Source: Primula veris (lineage: Eukaryota > Streptophyta > Magnoliopsida > Ericales > Primulaceae). From it: a stretch of DNA of 64,000 nucleotides. The notes beneath the pieces were generated by a model, which saw only the letters and a list, made by a program, of their open reading frames with translations, searched no databases and had not been told where the DNA came from. The stretch spans positions 18,798,631 to 18,862,630 of the forward strand of contig OY821749.1 of assembly GCA_963682055.1 (NCBI GenBank), given 5' to 3'. Below, piece by piece: positions 56,756 through 64,000 of this stretch. Each line of letters begins with the position of its first letter. Position 1 is the stretch's first letter. Position numbers and translations under genes: made by a program.

Positions 56756-56985
56756 GCTGGACAAAAAACCGAAAAAACCGAACCGAACCGGACCGATAAC
56801 CGAACCGAAAAAGACCGAAAACCCCCGTAAAATACTGAAAATAACCGAAAAACCGAAAAACAACCGAACCGGACCGAAAAAACCGGTTCGGTTCGGTCCA
56901 AAAAATAAAAAGACCGAAGCCGAAAAATATGCTTGATTTTGGTTTCGATTTTGCTAAAAACCGAACCGAATCGAACCCGGCCCTA
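56756..56985. repeat. degenerate (AACCG)n / CCGAACCGAA repeat block
   Basis: Many copies of ACCGAA and CCGAACCG words in a 200-bp stretch, with a self-complementary ACCGGTTCGGTTCGGTCC near 56882. It gives long spurious open frames on the minus strand, which I do not annotate. Confidence 0.75.
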
Positions 56986-58770
56986 ATATTGTAACATCCC
57001 AGAACCTAAGGGTGCTACACGGCCGACTAACACGTGGCTTGACACGTGCTAGACGAAAGCCTATAACTTAAAGATAAATAAAAATAAATTAATTAATTTA
57101 GACTCTACGTGGACTCTATAAGTCTTTTTAATTGTACCGGTACTTCTCAAATATCTTTATATCATTTCTTTTTCTCAACTTAGATCATAAATATAATACC
57201 ATAATGATCACAAAAATAAAATAAATTTTCTTTCAAAATCTTATACGTTCATCAACGTATATAAACATTTCACTTTCTTTACGTTCATCAACGTACACAA
57301 ATAATCTTGCTCTTTTGAACCTGCAACTTTGCAATGATATATATACATATATAATTTTGATACTTTTAAAATATAATTTCAACATGCAAATATTTATTAA
57401 AAATGCAATGGGATTTTATAATAGCAAGTAAGAAAAACCACTCAACTGAATAGCGGATTTTAAAGTTACACAAACGGATTAGATTACTGCGAATTTTGAA
57501 CTTCTACTACCAAAATGGAACTGATCCAGATATCTTCTTTTCTATCTTCTATTTGCAATACTATTATATACATAAATATAGTAATATAGTAGGTATATAA
57601 GTAGACTTTGTGCTTAAAGCCTAAACAACATATCTTTCTATATGTATTTGGCCTTCTCCTCTATGTCGCATACATATATATATATATATATATAGGCATA
57701 AAAGATTTAAACCCATCACTGATCTTTCTCTTCACCGTACACTGTAACTCTCTTTTAACAAATATAGCAAATTTAATATATCATAAATTATATTATAGGC
57801 AAATACACATAACGTGTGTCCATTAAGTATATGAAAGTGTGCGTTATTTTATTTGCATGAAAGCCCATTAAATTCTCACATTACTATATACTATTCCCAT
57901 TCCATACTCATTGTGCTATAACTCATGAATTCAAAATGTAATGTATCCAATTATGAATGGTCATAAATTGAAATACTAACTCCTTAAGTACCTAACGTTT
58001 GACCTTTTAATGCCACTACTCAGGTACTATTTACTAATGTAGCTAAACCATTTTAATCTTGTATTACAAAATATCATTTATTTAAAACTTCAAACTTGTA
58101 ATTCCAATAACGTACTGCTAAAAACATACACCTATTTAAATACGTTGTCCTTAAATTACTTAAACGACCCGTAAACTCATAAAATTCCAGTAATAGTTTT
58201 AAAACAAAATATTGGACTCATTAATAATTAAAATAAATATATATAAAATACGGGATTTTACAAATATATCCTACTTTTTTCTCAATTCTAGTTATAACAA
58301 AAGTATCCATGGAGCCACCGGTCCGTCAACCAAACGAGGGCTAGTACTATGATACAAATTTCAATTTAAAAAATAAAAAACAAGACTAGGCATAAATTAG
58401 ATGTTGGCATGTAGCCTAGAAAACTAGCATAATAGTATACACGATTAAAAATATTAATCAATTTGATTAAGCGAAAATCAATGGGATTACTCGCTAGCAG
58501 CCAAACCCCCAACAAAAAATTGACATCTCCCTTGTCAAAATATTGCACCAGTAATTATTTTAGTACTAATAATTGTTTTTAAAAGCTGCTTATCAAAAAA
58601 GAACTGTGTTCATAAGCTGACCTAAAAAAAAATTTAATCGAATTAAGCGGAATTAAACAACATCAAGCGCTAGATGACCAAACCCCAACTAAAATGGACC
58701 TCACTTTTGTCAGAACATTGCTAAATTACACAGTAATTTTTTAAGGTAAATTTTGAATTGTTATTTTATA
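56986..58770. other. intergenic; possible LTR remnant at its start
   Basis: TGTAACATCCCAGAACC at 56992 looks like the opening of some Gypsy LTRs, but no matching end was found. A (TA)n run lies at about 57672-57693. No gene. Confidence 0.3.
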
Positions 58771-58775
58771 TACAA

Positions 58776-60985
58776 CTTAATTAAGTATTGGTTAATGAAA
58801 CTGAAACTAATTAAGTATTGATCCATTTCGTCTAACTAACCAATAAAAATGTAAAAAATTAGAAAAAATTGAAAAATTTCAGAAAATAAAATTGAAAAAA
58901 TGAAAAAATAAAAACAATATGAAAAAATAAAATAAAAACTTTAAAGAGGCAAAACCCCGAAAAAACATGAATAAAATTTAAAAATCCCAAAAAATAAAAA
59001 TAAAAATCCCAAAAAGTCTAAAATCAACAAAAATCCAAAAATCCAAAAATAAAAACAGTATGAGTCATCTTAATTCATTTGAAAAATAGTCTGAGTCATT
59101 TTAAAAACAGTCTGAGTTATTTTAATTCATTTTAAAAATAGTTTTAGTCGTTTTAAGTCATTTTAAAAGCAGTTCGAGTCATTTTAAAAGCAGTCCGAGT
59201 CGTTTTAAATTATTTTCAAAATAGTTTGAGTCGTTTTAAGTCATTTTAAAAACAGTCTGAGTCGTTTCAAGTCATTTAAAAACAGTCTGAGTCATTTTAA
59301 TTCATTTCAAAACAGTCTAAGTCGTTTTGAGTCATTTAAAAAAAGTTTGAATCGTTTTGAGTCATTTTAAAAATAGTTTGAGTAATTTTAAAAACAGTCT
59401 GGGTCTTTTTAAATCATTTTAAAAAGAGTAATTTTAAAAACAGTCTGAGTCATTTTAAGTCGTTTTAAGTCATTTTAAAAACAATCTGAGTTGTTTTAAT
59501 TCATTTTAAAAACAGTGAGTCGTTTTAAGTCGTTTTAAGTCATTTTAAGTCGTTTTAAGTCATTTTAAAACAAGCTGAGTCGTTTTAATTCATTTTAAAA
59601 ACAATCCGATTCGTTTTAAGTCATTTTAAAAGCAGTCTGAGTCGTTTTAAGTCATTTTAAAAACAGTGTGTCGTTTTAAGTCATTTTAAAAACCGTATGA
59701 GTAATTTTAAAAACAATTCGAGTCGTTTTAAATCATTTTAAAAACAGTGTGAGTCGTTTTAAGTCATTTTTAAAACGGTATGAGTCATTTTAAGTCGTTT
59801 TTAAAACAGTCTGAGTCATTTTAAGTTATTTTAAAAGCAGTCTAAGTAAGTTTAAAAACTTATTGAGTCATTTTAAATCATTTTAAAAACAGTCTGAGTC
59901 ATTTTAAGTCATTTTAAAAACAGTCTGAGTCATTTTCAATCATTTTAAAAACAGTCTGAGTTATTTTAAGTCATTTTAAAAACAGTCTGAGTTATTTTAA
60001 GTCATTTTAAAAACAGTCTGAGTCATTTTCAATCATTTTAAAAACAATTTGAGTCATTTTCAGTCATTTGAAAAACAGTATGAGTAATTTAGAAACAATG
60101 TGAGTAATTTTAAAAATAGTCTGAGTTATTTCGAGTTATTTTAAAAAACAGACTGCGTCATTTTAAAAACAGTCATGAGTCATTTTAAAAACAATTTAAG
60201 TCATTTTAAGTCATTCTAAAAACAGTCTAAGTCATTTTAAGTAATTTATAAAATAGTCCGAGTCATTTTAAAAACAGTATGAGTCATATTTAAATCATTT
60301 GAAAAACAGTATGAGTCATTTTTGGTAAGTTTAAAAACAGTTTGAGTCATTTAAAAAATCGGCTCGAATAATTTTAAAAACAGTCTGAATTATTTGAAGT
60401 CATTTTGAGTCATTTGAAAATAATTGCAAGGTATTTTTAAAAAATTAACATTTTTTGGACTTTCCGGATTTTTCGATTTTTATTTTTATTTTTTTGTGAT
60501 TTTGGATTTTTTGGATTTTTTGAGTTTTCTTGGTTTTTAAATTAATTTTTTTTACCATTTTTCGGATTTTTTTTCGGTTCCCGGATTTTTTTAAATGTTT
60601 TTTCAAGTTTTTTGTGATTTTGGATTTTTCTTGGTATTTTTTTTTACCATTTTTCGGTTTTTTTAGTTTTTTTTTACCTATTTTGGTTTTTTCGGTTTCC
60701 CGATTTTTTTGAACTATTTTTCATTTTTCTATTTTTTTTTAATTTTTTCTGGTTTTTTTAGCTTTTTTTCGGGGTCTTTTCGGGTTCCCGAATTTTTTAA
60801 AGTTTTTTTTGATATTTTAGTTTTTTATTTTATTTTATTTTTTCTGATTTTTATTTTTTTATTTTTATTTTTTGAGTTTTTCCTATTTTTTCCATTTTAT
60901 TTTTATTTTTATTGGGTAATTAGATTGTTGACCAATTCTTAATTAGTTTTACAAATAATTGACCAATTTTTAATTAAATTTTGCA
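58776..60985. mobile_element. large inverted-repeat element with a satellite core (~2.2 kb)
   Basis: The left arm (58776-59058) and right arm (60430-60985) are inverted copies. Both contain AACTAATTAAG, ACCAATAAAAAT or CCCAATAAAAAT, A-rich runs and CCCCGAAAAAA when read in the same direction. Between them is ~1.4 kb of tandem repeats. Arms are imperfect and of unequal length. There is no coding sequence; long open frames in the T-rich arm are low-complexity artefacts. The layout fits a foldback-type transposon, but no family was recognised. Confidence 0.7.
59059..60420. repeat. satellite-like tandem array of GTCATTTTAA / AAACAGTCTGA units
   Basis: Dozens of units of about 31 bp on the pattern GAGTCRTTTTAAGTCATTT then TAAAAACAGTCT, with a 10-bp subrepeat (GTCRTTTTAA) that sometimes expands alone (59520-59570). 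Units vary in length and sequence, so the array is fairly old or constantly reshuffled. Confidence 0.92.
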
Positions 60986-61047
60986 TGATGATCAATTCTT
61001 AAATAGTTTTGTCTATGTGATCCTTAATTTTTCCAATTTTTTAAGGG

Positions 61048-61255
61048 TAATTCCTCTGTTTCCGATTAATTGTGCATTACGAAACTACGTTCAATTTTGA
61101 CCGGCCAATAACTTGTATCAAAATTGTCGGGATGAAATTTTTTAAAAGTTAATCATATAGTTCAAACTTAGTTTTGAAAATTTTATTTCGACAATATTGA
61201 TTTATGCTATAAGTCGGTTACACGTAATAATTTTGTGTCGGCTTATGCTAAATAC
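61048..61255. mobile_element. decayed Stowaway-like MITE
   Basis: The internal sequence matches the element at 16388-16624 (TTTTGACCGGCCAATAACTT, then ATCAAAATTGTCGG). The left end is TTCCTCTGTTTCC. The right terminal repeat is not recognisable and the copy may be cut by the next element. Confidence 0.65.
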
Positions 61256-61272
61256 AGACCGTGTGTAATTAA

Positions 61273-62100
61273 GGCTTTGTTTGTTTCATAGTAAAAGTTT
61301 TACATGGGTAAAATATTTCCATGAGAAAGTTTTACACTGAAAACCTTTGTTTGTTTTTCATTTACACGCGGTTGATGCATAAAAAATTTTCCAGCTTAAA
61401 TTTTATACAAACTCAATTTTGTTTTACAAATTGTTTTTTTAACAAATAATTGGTAAAAATCCCAACATGTATAGTAAACTTAACATAAACACATATTTTA
61501 TTTCATACACGTCACTTATAATAACTTATAAATTTTCAACATATAAACTCATAAAATTATAAACATAGAAGATATTATTGACTTTTTTTAGCTTTTTCAA
61601 ATTTTCTTGGATTTTTTAGATTTTTCGGAATTTTTTGTTTTATTTTTCCCATTTTTTTTTTATTTTTTAGATTTTTTCCTATTTTTTTATATTTTTATTG
61701 ATTAATTAGATTTTAGTCTTTTCAAATTTTCTTGGGTTTTTTTAGATTTTTCGGATTTGTTTTTTATTTATTTTCCATTTTTGTTATTTTTTAGAATTTT
61801 TTGTGTTTTTTTCTTTTTTGATTGGTTAGTAGATAGAATTGGACTAATTATTAAATAATTTTAAAAAAATATATCTATAATTAATAATAGTTATAATACT
61901 AGTATTAGAAAGAATATAGAGAGAGCCTCCGTAAACCGTTTACAAATTTATTTGCTCGGTAATCGTTTCTCCCAATTTTACTGGATATGTGGGAAAAGTT
62001 TTTACAAAAAAAATGTTTTACGTTAAACCAATCACCCGGAAAATATATTTTACCCGTAAATGTTTGTTTACCCCCATTTTACAACAAAACAAACAGAGCC
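61273..62100. mobile_element. Tourist/Harbinger-like non-autonomous element (828 bp)
   Basis: It starts GGCTTTGTTTGTTT and ends AAACAAACAGAGCC (inverted), flanked by TAA on both sides (61270-61272 and 62101-62103). The interior holds two tandem copies of the T-rich motif block seen in the right arm of the neighbouring inverted-repeat element (61575-61715 and 61720-61845). No transposase coding. Confidence 0.8.
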
Positions 62101-62103
62101 TAA

Positions 62104-62500
62104 GACAGACGGCAATGGTACAAATCACGGCACGTACTAAAAACTAAACTTACTAAAAAAGCAAATAAATATATTGAAACACTAATGAAGTATATCCTAA
62201 ATTTAAATATTAATTAATTTATTTTTTTTTTTTTTTTTTTTTTTTATAAGTAAATTGGGTTTTTTCTATGCCATGGATTATAAGCCATCCATTGATACAG
62301 CGTCTATATTTAGCTGTAGGTTTTTCGTAAGCTGACCTAAAAAAAAGAAAAAAGGAAAAAAAGACAGCAATATATCATGAGTCATCACCAAATAAATGCT
62401 GAAGTGTCCATAACGTCAGTCGATCTGAGCCGTTGATTACAATTATGATCCTATAATCCACATCGACTTTCTTCTCATAAATCAGCTAATAAATCTTTTT
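62104..62500. other. spacer and likely promoter of a gene to the right
   Basis: Contains a 24-base T run (62222-62245). No gene. The last part may be the core promoter of the following leader exon, but no convincing TATA box was fixed. Confidence 0.3.
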
Positions 62501-62504
62501 CAAA

Positions 62505-62678
62505 GAGAGAGAGAAAATAAAATTGAGGCCAAATCACCAATTTCTTTTTATTTTTTACCCAATTTAAATCCCCCTCCAAACAAATCTCATAAAACACCTT
62601 CATCAAATTCAAATCCCTAATTTTACCCAATTGTTGATCTCGTGCTGATCACGTGACCTGAGTTTCTATCCTTTTGAG
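62505..62678 (+). promoter_or_regulatory. probable 5'-UTR exon of a gene continuing beyond the window
   Basis: A CT/C-rich, ATG-poor stretch typical of a plant leader (AGAGAGAGAGA at 62502, CCAAATCACC, CCCCCTCCAAACAAATCTC, AATCCCTAATTTTACCC) ends at a good donor, TTTTGAG/GTAATTG. ATCACGTGACC at 62648 contains an ACGTG core. The following intron-like T-rich DNA runs to the window edge. The coding part is not in the window. Confidence 0.45.
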
Positions 62679-62715
62679 GTAATTGTTTTCTATATAGCTC
62701 AATTTTAACACTCTT

Positions 62716-63530
62716 TTAGTTACCCTTTTGTTTTGATCCTGATTTTTCCTCATTATTGGACGAAATTCTGATAAAAAATCACTTATCACGTAATGTTTTT
62801 TTTTTTTTTAGTTCTTAGTAGTATTTTGGTACGAGGTTTAGAAATTAGAGGAGCAAAATTTTTTTAAAAAAAATTGGGGCAAGTTTGATTAGCCTTAAAT
62901 TTGTTAGCCCAAGTTGTAATTTTGTTTTTAATGTAATTAAAAATCATTAATTATAGGTATGGGTATACTTTTCAGGTTTAAAGTTAGGACCTTTTTTGCA
63001 CTTTTTTTAGTTTGGTTATGATTCTGCTTTGTTTCTATCTCCCATAGTTATTGGTATTGTTTTTAGGTGATTTTGTAATTTAAAGCTGTTTTTTTTTTCC
63101 TCAATTTAGTTACCCTTTTGTTTTGATCCTGATTTTTCCTCATTATTGGACGAAATTCTGATAAAAAATCACTTATCACGTAATGTTTTTTTTTTTTTTT
63201 AGTTCTTAGTAGTATTTTGGTACGAGGTTTAGAAATTAGAGGAGCAAAATTTTTTTAAAAAAAATTGGGGCAAGTTTGATTAGCCTTAAATTTGTTAGCC
63301 CAAGTTGTAATTTTGTTTTTAATGTAATTAAAAATCATTAATTATAGGTATGGGTATACTTTTCAGGTTTAAAGTTAGGACCTTTTTTGCTCTTTTTTTA
63401 GTTTGGTTATGATTCTGTTTTGTTTCTATCTCCCATAGTTATTGGTATTGTTTTGAGGTGATTTTGTAATTTAAAGCTGTTTTTTTTTTCTCAATTTAGT
63501 TACCCTTTTGTTTTGATCCTGACCTTTTCT
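62716..63530 (+). repeat. 390-bp tandem duplication, two full units and a third start
   Basis: Units start at 62716, 63106 and 63496 with TTAGTTACCCTTTTGTTTTG. The first two are nearly identical over 390 bp; the third diverges after ~35 bp. It lies within the presumed leader intron. Confidence 0.92.
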
Positions 63531-64000
63531 TATTTATTATTTACTTACTATGTTACTTATTGTTGTGCTTCTGTAGAATCTCATAAAATTTGGTCATAGA
63601 GCTATCACACCTTCTATTTTATTTATATATATAATTCCGCCATATCGTTAGTTCTTAGAATTTTTTGGGGGATAAGAGGTTTAGAAATTAGTGTAGCCCT
63701 GAATTTTTAGTCCAAGTTAATATATTCCTTTTCCTATTAGTTTATTATGGGAATGTAGTTGTAAGTTAGAACTTCTATCCATTAAATTTGGGTCAGGTCA
63801 TAATTTCTCAGTTTTAAAGTTAGAACCTTTTTTGCACTTTCGTGTTCAGTTATGATTCTGCTTCATTTCTATATGCCATAGTTGTTGTTATTTATTTTAT
63901 TTTGTAATTTAAAGCTCAAATTTCTCACCCTTATTGTTTCGATTTATTTACTCTTTTTTTGCCCTGGTCTTGTCTGAACTCTGAATTAAAGATGTTCCTC
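63531..64000 (+). other. presumed intron continuing off the window
   Basis: T-rich DNA with loose similarity to the 390-bp unit (TTAGAAATTAG, AAAGTTAGAACC TTTTTTGCAC, ATAGTTGTTG), so the duplicated unit may be older and longer. No exon is visible. Confidence 0.35.

Noticed and set aside
56468..56901. Phe/Gly/Arg-rich minus-strand frames
   Set aside because: They are produced by the CCGAACCG repeat block, not by a gene.
60530..60942. Phe-rich open frames in the T-rich arm
   Set aside because: They are translations of poly-T low-complexity DNA with no domain or codon bias.

Overview
The window is nuclear DNA of a flowering plant, almost certainly a eudicot. It is AT-rich, its genes have spliceosomal introns (one of the rare U12 AT-AC class), and it carries plant-specific gene families (a CC-type NLR, a subfamily XII LRR receptor kinase) and plant transposons (Copia, Helitron, Stowaway, Tourist and Mutator-like hairpins). 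The sequence alone does not let me name the species or family.

Layout. 2-1591 (+) is the 3' part of an NLR resistance gene. 5.7-15.8 kb (-) holds a DPH1 diphthamide-synthesis gene. It reads as two exons 4.6 kb apart and is surrounded by at least five broken DPH1 pieces, with a decayed gag-like element inside its intron. 17.5-18.6 kb (-) is a single-exon ELM2/SANT-type protein, preceded by a four-unit tandem repeat whose units each carry a telo-box. 20.1-25.5 kb (-) is a five-exon MIP18/AE7-type cytosolic Fe-S assembly gene; its first coding intron is U12-type AT-AC and its leader intron contains a short Helitron. 28.3-38.5 kb (+) is a recently inserted Ty1/Copia element with gag, pol broken by two stops, and a third ORF; a palindromic 12-bp repeat is scattered through its LTRs and coding regions. 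38.5-42.0 kb (-) is an intact two-exon LRR receptor kinase whose stop codon lies 79 bp from the Copia end. 46.2-54.7 kb (-) is a seven-exon PRP3 gene (U4/U6 snRNP; RDM16 in Arabidopsis) with three hairpin elements and a triplicated segment in its introns. 54.7-62.5 kb is repeats, including a 2.2-kb inverted-repeat element with a satellite core and a Tourist-like element. 62.5-64 kb looks like the leader exon and first intron of a gene that continues to the right, with a 390-bp tandem duplication.

The genes do not form a pathway; each is a separate locus. The MIP18-type protein matures cytosolic and nuclear Fe-S proteins, and DPH1 is itself an Fe-S enzyme, but I read their closeness as coincidence. 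The observations most worth checking are the apparent intron birth by partial tandem duplication in DPH1, the AT-AC intron, the palindromic array shared by coding and non-coding parts of the Copia element, and the satellite-core inverted-repeat element. Exon borders were placed by eye from splice motifs, reading frame and family similarity, with no transcript data.
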